This document shows positions 1-8,006 of a stretch of 37,205 nucleotides of DNA, one piece after another. Both the position numbers and the translations under genes were made by a program. The stretch spans positions 1-37,205 of the forward strand of contig NZ_JAILZV010000008.1 in the NCBI RefSeq assembly GCF_023512315.1, written 5' to 3'. Each line of letters begins with the position of its first letter. Positions within the stretch are counted from its first letter, which is position 1. The DNA is from Anoxybacillus sp. (GTDB lineage Bacteria > Bacillota > Bacilli > Bacillales > Anoxybacillaceae). The notes under the pieces are model-generated. The model ran no database searches and was not told the DNA's origin. It saw only the letters and a list, made by a program, of their open reading frames with translations.

Positions 1-563
1 TTTAAATCAGCGTTATTGAGCATTCCAAACGTATTGCTCGAAGCAGCCATGATTTCTGCTGCTTGCGCCAATAGCGCCTCTTCTTGAGTGGATAACACGT
101 GCGGACGTTGGCGGTTAATTTCATCTAACGCATGCGCATAAAGCTTTAATTCTTCTTTTTCTTCAAGAAACGACTTAATTTTTGTTTCGTCAATCGCCAA
201 AATCTCCGGCACGATAAACGCCATGACGCTTGATGCTTCGCTATATAGCCCTGTAATGCGATCGTTTAAGCTTTGATAGAACGAATTCGTCGTATCTTGG
301 TCGTAGCGCATATGGGCATATGTATATAGTTTTTCAATTCGCATCGATACTTCATCTTGGTATTGAAGCGCTTCGTAAAGGACGTCTGCCGACTCCCCAA
401 GCCGCCCTTGGTAGTCACATAACTTTGGAATCATGTTTTTTACTTGTTGAAATTCTTGTTCCCACGCCTCGTCTGTCGGGAAAATATCTTCTAATCGCCA
501 CGTTTCTTCGACTGGAATTTCGCTTCGCTTCGGCAGCGTTTTTACTGTTTTCTTTTCCGTCAT
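1..563 (-). CDS. pepF: Oligoendopeptidase F, N-terminal part (runs off window)
   Basis: Cytoplasmic M3-family zinc metallopeptidase that cleaves short peptides. Only about the first 187 residues are present; the HExxH zinc site lies beyond the left edge and is not seen. The protein starts MTEKKTVKTLPKRSEIPVEE and continues with the all-helical N-terminal region typical of PepF (ETWRLEDIFPTDEAWEQEF, then YTYAHMRYDQDTTNSFYQ). The ATG at 563 is preceded by a good GGAGGG ribosome binding site. A TATAAT-like -10 lies at 583-588 on the minus strand, without a convincing -35. It follows coiA on the same strand, as in B. subtilis. Family identification is confident; the catalytic part cannot be checked here. 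Confidence 0.9.
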   Translation of the reverse strand, partial: MTEKKTVKTLPKRSEIPVEETWRLEDIFPTDEAWEQEFQQVKNMIPKLCDYQGRLGESADVLYEALQYQDEVSMRIEKLYTYAHMRYDQDTTNSFYQSLNDRITGLYSEASSVMAFIVPEILAIDETKIKSFLEEKEELKLYAHALDEINRQRPHVLSTQEEALLAQAAEIMAASSNTFGMLNNADL

Positions 564-629
564 TCTTTGCCCTCCTTCAAATATTATACTGTAGTAGTAT
601 TCGCTTTTTTTCGGTATTTTCCTCTTTCA

Positions 630-1814
630 TTATAGTGATTTTCTTTTGGCACGCTCAAGCAAACGACGATCTTCAACGAGCGCTTCCTCTAGCGTCTGAG
701 GGTACGTCCACTCTTTGACGCGACGAATCGCTTTTTTATTTATCCATTGCACATAGCCGAGCTGCGAAAGCCAATCCATGTATTCGTAAACCGCCCTCGT
801 ATAAGCATATGCTTGAGCGAGCGGAAGATGACGCAAGACAATCTTTTGTTCGGCTATTTTCTCTTTTAGCCATGCATATAAAGAGGAAAGCGAATAGACA
901 TCATTACTTTGTAAAAATAATAAGAGATATGTTTGCCAAATAAATGCCGGCGTTTCAAACAAATAGCCGTGGGTAACTGGCCAGCCTGCCTCGCAAGGAA
1001 AAAGGGCAGGCACGTGGTGAGGATAAAAATCAGCACAAATCGCTCGATTCGTCGCCGAAGGGTACATCGTAAACGTAAGCCGCCATTTTTTCTTTTGTGC
1101 AAGCCACTCTGTCCAAAACAACGTAGGAAGCTGCACAGACGGAAGATGAAGTAACTCGTGAAAACATAGCTTTTCTAACTTTTCGACAACTGGAACGGAA
1201 AACGTGTAGTACGAGGAGAACGGAATAAGCTGTATAAGACGAATGAGTCGTTTCGTTTGGGGACAATAGTACAAAATCATCGGTTGGCATGGTGGAGAAA
1301 CGCTTTGTTGGGCAAACAACCATTGAAAGCGTGGCAGTTTATAGCGGTACATCGTAAGCTGTTGCAAATGGTGCGCTCCTAATATCCAAAGTGGCCGAAT
1401 CCCTTCTGCTTTATAGCAAGCATTTCGCTTCAAAAATAACGACTCACTCAACGTCGAACATTGGTATTCCATGGCATACACTCGATCCGCGACAACGGCA
1501 AGATCCGGCCGTTGCTGAATGGACGAAAAATATGGCTCTAATCGAACATATAGCGATTGCTCTTTAAGCCAATGAAATAAATCCGTTTTTCCCGAAAGAT
1601 GGTACGGTGACTCGGCTTCTTGTTCAAACGGACAAGCTCCTTCTTTTTTATGGGCGAAGTGTGGCATTCGCTTTGTGCCAAGTTTTAAAATCACTTCTTG
1701 TTGGCATGCTGGACAAAAAAACGATTCATTTTTGCGCAATTGCATCAATTGCTCTTTCGTCCACCGATCGATAAGCGAAAACGATTGTCCGTTTTTTAAT
1801 ACTGCGACAAGCAA
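630..1814 (-). CDS. coiA: Competence protein CoiA
   Basis: CoiA is a nuclease-like protein needed for efficient processing of incoming DNA in naturally competent Firmicutes. The N-terminal region has a zinc-ribbon-like block (FCPACQQEV, then PHFAHKK), followed by the CoiA core with DLAVVADRVYAMEYQCS, resembling a restriction-endonuclease-like fold (D..E.Q). I place the start at the TTG at 1814, because AAGGAAGTGG lies just upstream. The longer frame starting with GTG at 1847 has no ribosome binding site. Length is about 394 residues, normal for the family. Neighbours pepF and, past cls, mecA match the B. subtilis competence neighbourhood. The start choice is inference; the family call is strong. 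Confidence 0.87.
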   Translation of the reverse strand: MLVAVLKNGQSFSLIDRWTKEQLMQLRKNESFFCPACQQEVILKLGTKRMPHFAHKKEGACPFEQEAESPYHLSGKTDLFHWLKEQSLYVRLEPYFSSIQQRPDLAVVADRVYAMEYQCSTLSESLFLKRNACYKAEGIRPLWILGAHHLQQLTMYRYKLPRFQWLFAQQSVSPPCQPMILYYCPQTKRLIRLIQLIPFSSYYTFSVPVVEKLEKLCFHELLHLPSVQLPTLFWTEWLAQKKKWRLTFTMYPSATNRAICADFYPHHVPALFPCEAGWPVTHGYLFETPAFIWQTYLLLFLQSNDVYSLSSLYAWLKEKIAEQKIVLRHLPLAQAYAYTRAVYEYMDWLSQLGYVQWINKKAIRRVKEWTYPQTLEEALVEDRRLLERAKRKSL

Positions 1815-1885
1815 AAAACCACTTCCTTTCCTAGCGAGCAATGTCACTTATTTATTCGCGTACGCACGCTTAAAATCCTTCTCTA

Positions 1886-1914
1886 TAAAAAGAAAACGCC
1901 TAAACTAGGCGTTT
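1886..1914 (-). terminator. Rho-independent terminator of cls
   Basis: On the minus strand a GC-containing stem (AAACGCC / GGCGTTT, 1894-1914) starts at the cls stop codon and is followed by a T-rich run (TCTTTTTA). It should end the cls transcript before coiA. Confidence 0.8.
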
Positions 1915-3421
1915 ATAATAATGGCGATAATAGCCGACAGACAGATTCGACGACGCGAATCGAAAACGGTCGCTTTTTAAACGCATCATAGTCGATTCGC
2001 TCGGAATCGAGAAAGTCTTGCAAAAAATCTTCGACAAGTTTTTTTGTGCTTTCTGTGTGATACAAAAAAGCGTTCACTTCGAAATTTAAATGAAAGCTAC
2101 GCATATCCATATTTGCCGTCCCAATCGACGCAAGTTCCCCATCGACCACAATGATTTTGCTATGTAAAAAGCCTTTGTTGTATTCATAAATGTCAATCCC
2201 TGCATCTAGCAGTTCAGGGAAATAGGAACGAGAAGCATAAAAGACAATTTTTTTATCCGGGCGTTTCGGTGCCAAAATCCGCACATCGATTCCGCTTAAT
2301 GCCGCTACTTTTAGCGCCGTTAAAATATCTTCGTCCGGAATAAAGTATGGGGAAGCAATCCAAATCGACTGTTTGGCAGATGTAATCATCGCAAAAAATA
2401 AATGTTTAATCACTTCCCATTCTTGGTCGGGACCTCCGGCAATTAGCTGCACCCCACCCCGATCGCCGCTAAACGTAAGCGTCGGCGACAAATAATTTAA
2501 CGTCAATAACGTTTCTCCCGTCATGTAATACCAATCTTGCAAAAAGATGAGCTGCAACGTGCGAACTGCCTCCCCGCGAATCCATAAATGCGTATCGCGC
2601 CAAAAGCCAAAGTATTCGTTTTTCCCTAAATATTCATCCCCAATGTTCAACCCGCCAACAAAGCCAACCGTCCCATCAACGACAATGATTTTCCGATGGT
2701 TGCGGAAATTGATTTTATTATTTAAAAACGGCAAACGGACAGGGGAAAAAGGAACCATTTCCACTCCCGCCTCGCGCAGTTCCTGCACGTAAGCTTTTGA
2801 CAGCTTCCAGCTGCCAACCGCATCATATAAAAAACGAACGTGCACTCCTTTTTTCGCTTTCGCAATTAAAATGTCTTTTAAACGTTGGCCGACATCATCA
2901 TGGCGGACGATATAATATTCTAAATGAATGTGATGCGTTGCTTTTTCCAATTCCGCAAAAATAGCGGCAAACGTTTCTTCCCCGTTCGTCAATACTTTCG
3001 TTTCTGTTGACAGCGATACCGGGCTTTTTCCAAGGCGATGCGCTAGGCGCAATAGCGGCTGTTGATGCTCTTTTAATTCGTCCGTTTGTTGAATAGAAGC
3101 GCGCTGTCCTTCGTATTTTAAAAACATTTGCTCGTCAAGCATCGCTTTCTTTTTAAATAGCCGCTGCTTTCGGTAGTTTCGCCCAAACATAATATAAAAG
3201 AAAAAGCCGACGAGCGGAAAACTTCCAAGTACCACAAGCCATGTTAACGTTTGAGCAGGTCTTCTATTTTCTAACGAAATCACAAAGGCAATAAAAATCA
3301 CGGAACATGTGGTAAGAAGGCTAAGAAATCCAAGTAGCCATCCTTCCCAATAGCTTTTCGTAAAAAACAAAAAAACACTTAATAGCAGCAAAAAAATGAG
3401 CACTTGTAACGTATTTCGCAA
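1913..3421 (-). CDS. cls: Cardiolipin synthase
   Basis: Membrane enzyme that condenses two phosphatidylglycerols into cardiolipin and glycerol. The 502-residue protein has the full bacterial Cls layout: hydrophobic N-terminal segments (about residues 6-50 and 60-80, ending YIMFGRNYRK), then two phospholipase-D HKD motifs. HKD1 has H242, K244 and D249 in HRKIIVVDGTVGFVGGLN. HKD2 has H420, K422 and D427 in HSKIIVVDGELASIGTANMD. The start is a TTG at 3421 with AGGGTGA about eight bases upstream. It sits between mecA and coiA, each separated by terminators, so it is probably transcribed alone. All catalytic residues are intact. Confidence 0.95.
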   Translation of the reverse strand: MRNTLQVLIFLLLLSVFLFFTKSYWEGWLLGFLSLLTTCSVIFIAFVISLENRRPAQTLTWLVVLGSFPLVGFFFYIMFGRNYRKQRLFKKKAMLDEQMFLKYEGQRASIQQTDELKEHQQPLLRLAHRLGKSPVSLSTETKVLTNGEETFAAIFAELEKATHHIHLEYYIVRHDDVGQRLKDILIAKAKKGVHVRFLYDAVGSWKLSKAYVQELREAGVEMVPFSPVRLPFLNNKINFRNHRKIIVVDGTVGFVGGLNIGDEYLGKNEYFGFWRDTHLWIRGEAVRTLQLIFLQDWYYMTGETLLTLNYLSPTLTFSGDRGGVQLIAGGPDQEWEVIKHLFFAMITSAKQSIWIASPYFIPDEDILTALKVAALSGIDVRILAPKRPDKKIVFYASRSYFPELLDAGIDIYEYNKGFLHSKIIVVDGELASIGTANMDMRSFHLNFEVNAFLYHTESTKKLVEDFLQDFLDSERIDYDAFKKRPFSIRVVESVCRLLSPLL

Positions 3422-3460
3422 TGATATTCACCCTATCCTATCGACTGCCCACGATGCGTG

Positions 3461-3495
3461 AAAAAACCGATTTCAACAGCGGAAATCGGTTTTTA
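3461..3495 (-). terminator. Rho-independent terminator of mecA
   Basis: Inverted repeat AAAACCGATTT / AAATCGGTTTT with a loop of about nine bases, starting at the mecA stop codon and giving a T-run on the minus strand. A-runs on one side and T-runs on the other mean it could work in both directions. Confidence 0.8.
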
Positions 3496-4167
3496 CTTTA
3501 ATGGAAAATGTTTTGCGAGCGTCGTTAACGCATGTTCATGAATAATTTCTTTTCCGTACTCTTCTAATCGGTGAACGGTAACTGGCGAATCGTTCCCGAA
3601 TTCTAACAACAGGCAAAGCCAGTTGTCCACTTCCGTTTCCGTATACTCTTCGGAAAATTCGACGTATAAGTAATAGCGACCTTCAAATAAAAACAGCCGG
3701 TTGCGAATGGGCGAAAAATCTGCACGATGCGCCAATGCAATAACGTCCTCGATATCTTTAAAAGAAATCGTAAAATGTAGCACACTGTCGTCGTCTTCTG
3801 GCATTAACTCTTGGTCGCGTTCAATGTGAAAATGTTGGTCAAGAAGTTCCTCAATTCGTTCATCGACCGGAAATTCGCGTAACCGCTCTTCTGGAAGCGG
3901 AAGTTCTAATTTGCTTCCATCTTTAGAAATTTGCGCTTTTGTTACCAACACTTCCAACCCTTTATCAAGCGCTTGCACTTGAATCCAAAGCGGTCCGTCT
4001 AACGAAAAGTCCCCTTCATTATGGACTTCATCCATCATTTCCCAAAATAACTCTTCACTTCGTTCGCGGTTATACCAAATTTCTTCTCGGTCAAATCCGC
4101 GCTCCTCTATATCAACGTACGAAATATAAAACTTCACCGTATGCTCATTAATGCGTTCCATTTCCAT
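3493..4167 (-). CDS. mecA: Adaptor protein MecA
   Basis: Adaptor that brings substrates (ComK in B. subtilis) to the ClpC unfoldase for ClpCP proteolysis and helps assemble the ClpC hexamer. The 224-residue product begins MEMERINEHTVKFYISYVDI and carries the conserved WYNRERSEELFWEMMDEVH block of the N-terminal substrate-binding domain. An acidic linker follows (about residues 85-115), then the ClpC-binding C-terminal domain (LHFTISFKDIEDVI, YYLYVEF, VHRLEEYGKEIIHEHAL). The frame is open much further upstream, but AAGGGAG sits about eight bases before the ATG at 4167 and homologues start there. The ATG six bases later (4161) is also possible. It is divergent from the TerC gene. Confidence 0.95.
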   Translation of the reverse strand: MEMERINEHTVKFYISYVDIEERGFDREEIWYNRERSEELFWEMMDEVHNEGDFSLDGPLWIQVQALDKGLEVLVTKAQISKDGSKLELPLPEERLREFPVDERIEELLDQHFHIERDQELMPEDDDSVLHFTISFKDIEDVIALAHRADFSPIRNRLFLFEGRYYLYVEFSEEYTETEVDNWLCLLLEFGNDSPVTVHRLEEYGKEIIHEHALTTLAKHFPLK

Positions 4168-4364
4168 TGCCATCTCTCCCTTCCGAACAAAATAAGATTG
4201 AAGGGACTTTTTTACCCCCGCCAAGGATATACCTTGTACCTCTATTTTATGATAAAACACGCAAGAAGGGAAATAAAAAAACCCCATTTTTAAAAAAATA
4301 GTCTGAAAGAAAACATGTCCTACTATACATAATGATGAAGGAAAAAAAGAAATGAGGGACGTAT

Positions 4365-5030
4365 ATGATAAGCGAATATGTGACATCTATCCTTCTCATC
4401 ATCGGCATTGATCTCATTCTTGGTGGAGATAACGCAGTCGTCATCGCCATGGCAAGCCGCAATTTGCCGGAGCATAAACGTACTACCGCCATCGTCCTCG
4501 GCACAACGCTTGCCATTATTGTGCGTATTTTTTTGACCGCCACTGTCGTCGTTTTATTGAAAATCCCGTTTCTGCAGTTTGCCGGGGGCTGTTTATTGCT
4601 CTGGATTTCGTTTAAATTATTAGTTCAAAAAGAAGATGCCCCTGCACATATTAAATCAGAAACGTCGCTTTGGAAAGCGGTACAAACGATTGTCGTCGCA
4701 GATATTGTCATGGGATTAGATAACGTCGTCGCCATTGCGGGCGCTGCCAATGGCCATCCGTCGCTTGTCGTATTCGGTTTTCTCGTTTCAGTCCCGATTA
4801 TCATTTTAGGCAGTAAATTCATTCTTTATTCCATGGAGCGCTATCCTTTTCTTCTTTATATCGGAGCTGCGCTATTAGCCTACACCGCGGGAAAAATGTT
4901 AACCGCAGAAGAACGGATGCAATTTTTATACGATAATATCCCTCTTGCCCGTTCTTTCCTCCCGTTTCTTACAGCTTTACTCATTGTCTTGTTCGGGGGA
5001 GTCGCAAAAAAACGACATCGTTTCACGTAA
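4365..5030 (+). CDS. yjbE: TerC-family integral membrane protein (YjbE-like)
   Basis: Multi-pass membrane protein of 221 residues with two internal repeats, each holding the acidic signature of the TerC family: DLILGGDNAVVIAMA (D16, D22) and DIVMGLDNVVAIAGA (D113, D119). Family members YkoY and YceF of B. subtilis take part in manganese export and metal supply to secreted enzymes, so metal efflux is the likely role, by inference. A GAGGGA ribosome binding site lies about seven bases before the ATG. Its place between spx and mecA matches B. subtilis yjbE. A terminator shared with spx follows it. Confidence 0.88.
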   Translation: MISEYVTSILLIIGIDLILGGDNAVVIAMASRNLPEHKRTTAIVLGTTLAIIVRIFLTATVVVLLKIPFLQFAGGCLLLWISFKLLVQKEDAPAHIKSETSLWKAVQTIVVADIVMGLDNVVAIAGAANGHPSLVVFGFLVSVPIIILGSKFILYSMERYPFLLYIGAALLAYTAGKMLTAEERMQFLYDNIPLARSFLPFLTALLIVLFGGVAKKRHRFT

Positions 5031-5035
5031 GTAGA

Positions 5036-5075
5036 GAAAAAACTTCTACATGGGATTCCATGTAGAAGTTTTTTT
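5036..5075. terminator. Bidirectional terminator between yjbE and spx
   Basis: A perfect 12-bp stem (ACTTCTACATGG / CCATGTAGAAGT) with loop GATT is flanked by A-runs on the left and T-runs on the right. It lies between the convergent yjbE and spx stops, so it can terminate both. Confidence 0.92.
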
Positions 5076-5472
5076 ACTGATTGACAAGGCGCTGCGCTTC
5101 CCGAAGTTGATAAGCGCGCACTTTCCGCGGCAAAAAGCGGCGAATCTCGTCTTCGTTATAGCCGACTTGCAGACGTTTTTCGTCGATAATAATCGGTCTC
5201 CGCAAAATGCCTGGATGTTTTTGAATAATCTCATATAAATCTTGAAGTGGCAATGTTTCGAGATTTATATTAAGTTTTTGGAAAATTTTTGAACGCGTCG
5301 AAATAATTTCGTCTGTCCCCGTTTCGGTCATACGAAGAATTTCTTTAATTTCTTCAATCGTTAACGGCTCTGCAAAAATATTTCGCTCGACATACGGTAT
5401 ATCGTGCTCTTCTAGCCAGATTTTCGCTTTCCGGCACGATGTGCAGCTAGGGGATGTATACAATTTGACCAT
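5074..5472 (-). CDS. spx: Global redox/stress regulator Spx
   Basis: ArsC-like protein that binds the RNA polymerase alpha C-terminal domain and reprograms transcription under thiol-oxidative stress; its level is set by ClpXP. The product is 132 residues, close to the B. subtilis length, and starts [20 protein letters not shown]. The redox switch is the CxxC at C10 and C13. RSKIFQKLN and [20 protein letters not shown] are typical Spx blocks. The start is the ATG at 5472, with AAAGGAG upstream; a GTG nine bases earlier falls inside the ribosome binding site. A 7-1-7 palindrome lies upstream (5544-5558). Identification is very secure. Confidence 0.96.
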   Translation of the reverse strand: MVKLYTSPSCTSCRKAKIWLEEHDIPYVERNIFAEPLTIEEIKEILRMTETGTDEIISTRSKIFQKLNINLETLPLQDLYEIIQKHPGILRRPIIIDEKRLQVGYNEDEIRRFLPRKVRAYQLREAQRLVNQ

Positions 5473-5505
5473 CGCTTTCACTCCTTTTAGCAGGATGGCT
5501 TCTAT

Positions 5506-5558
5506 ATTATAATGTACGTGGTTACTTTAAAATGACTTTCATGTTGTATATTATACAA
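5506..5558 (-). promoter_or_regulatory. Candidate spx promoter region with 7-1-7 palindrome
   Basis: Reading the minus strand, the perfect palindrome TTGTATA-N-TATACAA (5544-5558) is followed by TGAAAG (5536-5541), then CGTA 17 bases later (5515-5518), a weak ECF-sigma-like pair, and by a TATAAT (5506-5511) lacking a good -35. A 7-1-7 geometry is shared by Fur-family operators such as PerR boxes, and B. subtilis spx is under PerR and YodB control. The sequence matches the PerR consensus only partly, so the regulator is unknown. Confidence 0.4.
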
Positions 5559-5680
5559 TAAATCCAATCAAAAAGGTATATTTTTTCAAAATCTTTTCCG
5601 GTAACCGCTTCCCTCCTGCTTAAAAATCATCTACAATAAAAAAAGGAAGCAGGTATAGGCAATATGGGAGGGATCGCGAT

Positions 5681-5866
5681 ATGGGTCAATATTTCCTTGA
5701 TTTAGCGATTGTCGGTGGGCTTGTCATCGGCATTACTGCATTGATGGGGGTTATTACAAACGGTATTGGCGAAAGCGTATTCGGTGGAGCAAAACGGACC
5801 GAACATGTAGACGAGTCAATGAAAACACAAACTGGCTGGCGGCTTGTCGGCGGCAAAAAAAGCTAA
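5681..5866 (+). CDS. Small single-pass membrane protein, unknown
   Basis: A 61-residue ORF with a strong ribosome binding site (GGGAGGG, about eight bases before the ATG) and its own terminator. Residues 5-28 (FLDLAIVGGLVIGITALMGVITNG) form one hydrophobic helix. The C-terminal half is charged and polar (GGAKRTEHVDESMKTQTGWR). I do not recognise the family. It lies alone between the divergent spx and the convergent oppF. The signals around it argue that it is really expressed. Confidence 0.65.
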   Translation: MGQYFLDLAIVGGLVIGITALMGVITNGIGESVFGGAKRTEHVDESMKTQTGWRLVGGKKS

Positions 5867-5884
5867 ACAAACGAAAGACGACGT

Positions 5885-5918
5885 AAAAATCTCGAGCACT
5901 CACCTCGAGATTTTTTTT
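5885..5918 (+). terminator. Terminator of the small membrane protein gene
   Basis: A 10-bp stem AAATCTCGAG / CTCGAGATTT with a 7-base loop is followed by eight T's on the plus strand, 19 bases after the ORF stop. Confidence 0.9.
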
Positions 5919-5960
5919 AAAATCAAAATAGTAAAATTAATAAAAATATTTTATAATAAC

Positions 5961-5989
5961 AAAAAAGAGATCTCTCGAAACGAGAGATC
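5961..5989 (-). terminator. Terminator of the opp operon
   Basis: Stem GATCTCTCG / CGAGAGATC with a 3-base loop (5969-5989). On the minus strand it is followed by CTCTTTTTTG. It overlaps the oppF stop codon and ends the operon. Confidence 0.9.
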
Positions 5990-6926
5990 AGCTATACATC
6001 GCTTTATATTTTTTGTATTCGTCTTCCGAACATAAGACAAAATGCCCTGGCGTAATTTCGCGGAATTCCAGCGGTTCGCCTTCTTTGTAGTTGTGCTGAG
6101 ATGGGTCGTAAACCGTGCGTCTGCGCACCCGTTCTGTTTCTGGGTCTGGAAGCGGGATCGCTGACAACAACGCTTTTGTATACGGGTGAATCGGATTACG
6201 ATACAATTCTTCCGCTTCTGCCAATTCGACCATTTTTCCGAAATACATGACGCCGATGCGATCGCTAATGTATTTGACCATCGAAAGGTCGTGAGCAATA
6301 AATAAGTAAGTCAATCCTTTTTCACGCTGTAACTTTTTCATTAAGTTAACGACTTGCGCTTGAATCGATACGTCAAGCGCCGAAATCGGCTCATCGGCAA
6401 TAATAAACTCCGGCTCTACGGCTAGCGCGCGCGCAATTCCAATCCGTTGGCGCTGACCGCCGGAAAATTCGTGCGGATAGCGGTTGGCATGTTCGCGGTT
6501 TAGTCCAACTGTCTCCAGCAGCTCATAGACGCGCTTCATGCGCTCTTCTTTCGTTTTCGCTAGCCCGTGAATGTCAATGCCTTCCGCAATAATATCAGCA
6601 ACGGTCATCCGCGGGTTCAGTGACGCATACGGGTCTTGGAAAATCATTTGCATTTTTCGCTTCAGTTGCTTTAATTCTTGTGACGTCTTTTTCGCATGAA
6701 CGCTTACACCGTTAAACAACACTTCCCCGCTCGTCGCTTGGTATAGTCCGATAATCGTCCGCCCTGTCGTCGACTTTCCGCAACCGGACTCCCCAACGAG
6801 CCCAAGCGTTTCGCCTTTGTAAATATCAAACGTTACACCATCGACCGCTTTAATTACTTGTCCATGTCCGACTGGGAAATATTGTTTTAAATTTTTAATT
6901 TCAATTAATTTTTGTTTTTCAGCCAT
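5988..6926 (-). CDS. oppF: Oligopeptide ABC transporter ATP-binding protein OppF
   Basis: One of the two ATPases that power the oligopeptide importer on the cytoplasmic face. It has Walker A GESGCGKST, Q-loop MIFQDPYASLNP, signature FSGGQRQRI, Walker B FIIADEP and switch histidine AHDLSMV. The C-terminal extension NPIHPYTKALLSAIPLPDP is diagnostic for the peptide/nickel subfamily. I chose the ATG at 6926 (312 residues), with AAAGGAG about ten bases upstream. It starts one base after the oppD stop, implying translational coupling. It is the last gene of oppABCDF. Confidence 0.95.
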   Translation of the reverse strand: MAEKQKLIEIKNLKQYFPVGHGQVIKAVDGVTFDIYKGETLGLVGESGCGKSTTGRTIIGLYQATSGEVLFNGVSVHAKKTSQELKQLKRKMQMIFQDPYASLNPRMTVADIIAEGIDIHGLAKTKEERMKRVYELLETVGLNREHANRYPHEFSGGQRQRIGIARALAVEPEFIIADEPISALDVSIQAQVVNLMKKLQREKGLTYLFIAHDLSMVKYISDRIGVMYFGKMVELAEAEELYRNPIHPYTKALLSAIPLPDPETERVRRRTVYDPSQHNYKEGEPLEFREITPGHFVLCSEDEYKKYKAMYS

Positions 6927-6927
6927 G

Positions 6928-7995
6928 TTATTCACTCTCCTTTACAATAACTGGTTGTGGATAGTTAGAGGAGAGCTGGCGCAACCGTTTCTTTACTGCT
7001 TCAGGCGGCTCTACTTTCGGCGCATCTGGATGGAGCAGCCACGTTGCGGCATAATGTGTATCGGAAATTTTGAACATCGGTGGTTCTAGTTCAAAATCAA
7101 TTTTCATCGCATATGGATTACGTGGAGCAAACGCATCTCCTTTTGGCGGATTCGTTAAATCCGGCGGTGTTCCAGGAATAGCTGCAAGCTCCGATTTATC
7201 GTCGCTATCGAGGCTTGGCATCGAAGCGAGTAGTCCCCACGTATACGGGTGTCTTGGGTCATAAAAAATTTCATCGACCGTGCCCATTTCGACAATTTTT
7301 CCTGCGTACATGACTGCCACACGGTCAGCAACGTTGGCAACGACCCCTAAATCGTGCGTAATAAAAATGATGGATGTTCCCATTTTTTTCTGTAAATCTT
7401 TCATTAATTCTAAAATTTGCGCTTGAATCGTTACGTCCAATGCCGTTGTCGGCTCGTCCGCAATGAGCAATTTCGGATTGGATGCTAACGCAACCGCAAT
7501 CATCGCCCGCTGCCGCATTCCACCGGAAAATTCATGCGGGTATTGATTGACCCGTTTTTCTGGAAACGGAATACCAACAAGACGAAGCAACTCAATCGCC
7601 CGTTCCTTCGCAGCTGCCTTATCCATTTTCAAATGTTTCACTAACACTTCCATAATTTGATGTCCGACTTTCATCGTCGGGTTGAGCGATGTCATCGGAT
7701 CTTGGAAAATCATTCCGATATCTTTTCCGCGAATCGCTTCCATTTCTTTATCTGTTTTTTTCGCTAAATCTTCGCCATTAAAAATGATTTGCCCGCTTTT
7801 AATTTTTCCTGGTGGTGTCGGAATTAAGCGCATAATCGTTTGTGACGTTACACTTTTCCCTGAACCAGATTCGCCAACAATCGCTAACGTTTCTCCTTTG
7901 TTTAAATGGAAGCTAACGCCACGAACGGCTTGTACTTCCCCACCATACGTTTGGAAAGATACTTGTAAATCTTTGACCTCCAATAACTTTTCCAT
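6928..7995 (-). CDS. oppD: Oligopeptide ABC transporter ATP-binding protein OppD
   Basis: Second ATPase of the importer, 355 residues. Walker A GESGSGKS, Q-loop MIFQDPMTSLNP, signature FSGGMRQRA, Walker B LLIADEPTTALDV and switch FITHDLGVV are complete. The C-terminal RHPYTWGLLASMP and LAAIPGTPPDLTNPPKGDAFAPRNPYA match the OppD/DppD extension, although the usual cluster-binding cysteines of that tail are not apparent (FAPRNPYA where many relatives have C). The start ATG has GGGGTGA upstream. It lies 11 bases after oppC. Confidence 0.95.
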   Translation of the reverse strand: MEKLLEVKDLQVSFQTYGGEVQAVRGVSFHLNKGETLAIVGESGSGKSVTSQTIMRLIPTPPGKIKSGQIIFNGEDLAKKTDKEMEAIRGKDIGMIFQDPMTSLNPTMKVGHQIMEVLVKHLKMDKAAAKERAIELLRLVGIPFPEKRVNQYPHEFSGGMRQRAMIAVALASNPKLLIADEPTTALDVTIQAQILELMKDLQKKMGTSIIFITHDLGVVANVADRVAVMYAGKIVEMGTVDEIFYDPRHPYTWGLLASMPSLDSDDKSELAAIPGTPPDLTNPPKGDAFAPRNPYAMKIDFELEPPMFKISDTHYAATWLLHPDAPKVEPPEAVKKRLRQLSSNYPQPVIVKESE

Positions 7996-8006
7996 GTCTT
8001 CACCCC

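Noticed and set aside
580..605. 12-base match between the pepF upstream region and the fnr upstream dyad
   Set aside because: Both share CGAATACTACTA, but a window this long is expected to contain many chance 12-mer pairs, and the pepF copy lacks the second arm.
320..718. 132-residue plus-strand ORF at the left end
   Set aside because: It lies antisense to pepF and coiA, has no ribosome binding site and low-complexity phenylalanine-rich sequence; a shadow of the real genes.
4225..4240. CAAGG-ATATA-CCTTG inverted repeat upstream of mecA
   Set aside because: Only five base pairs, no T-run and no known operator match; too weak to call.
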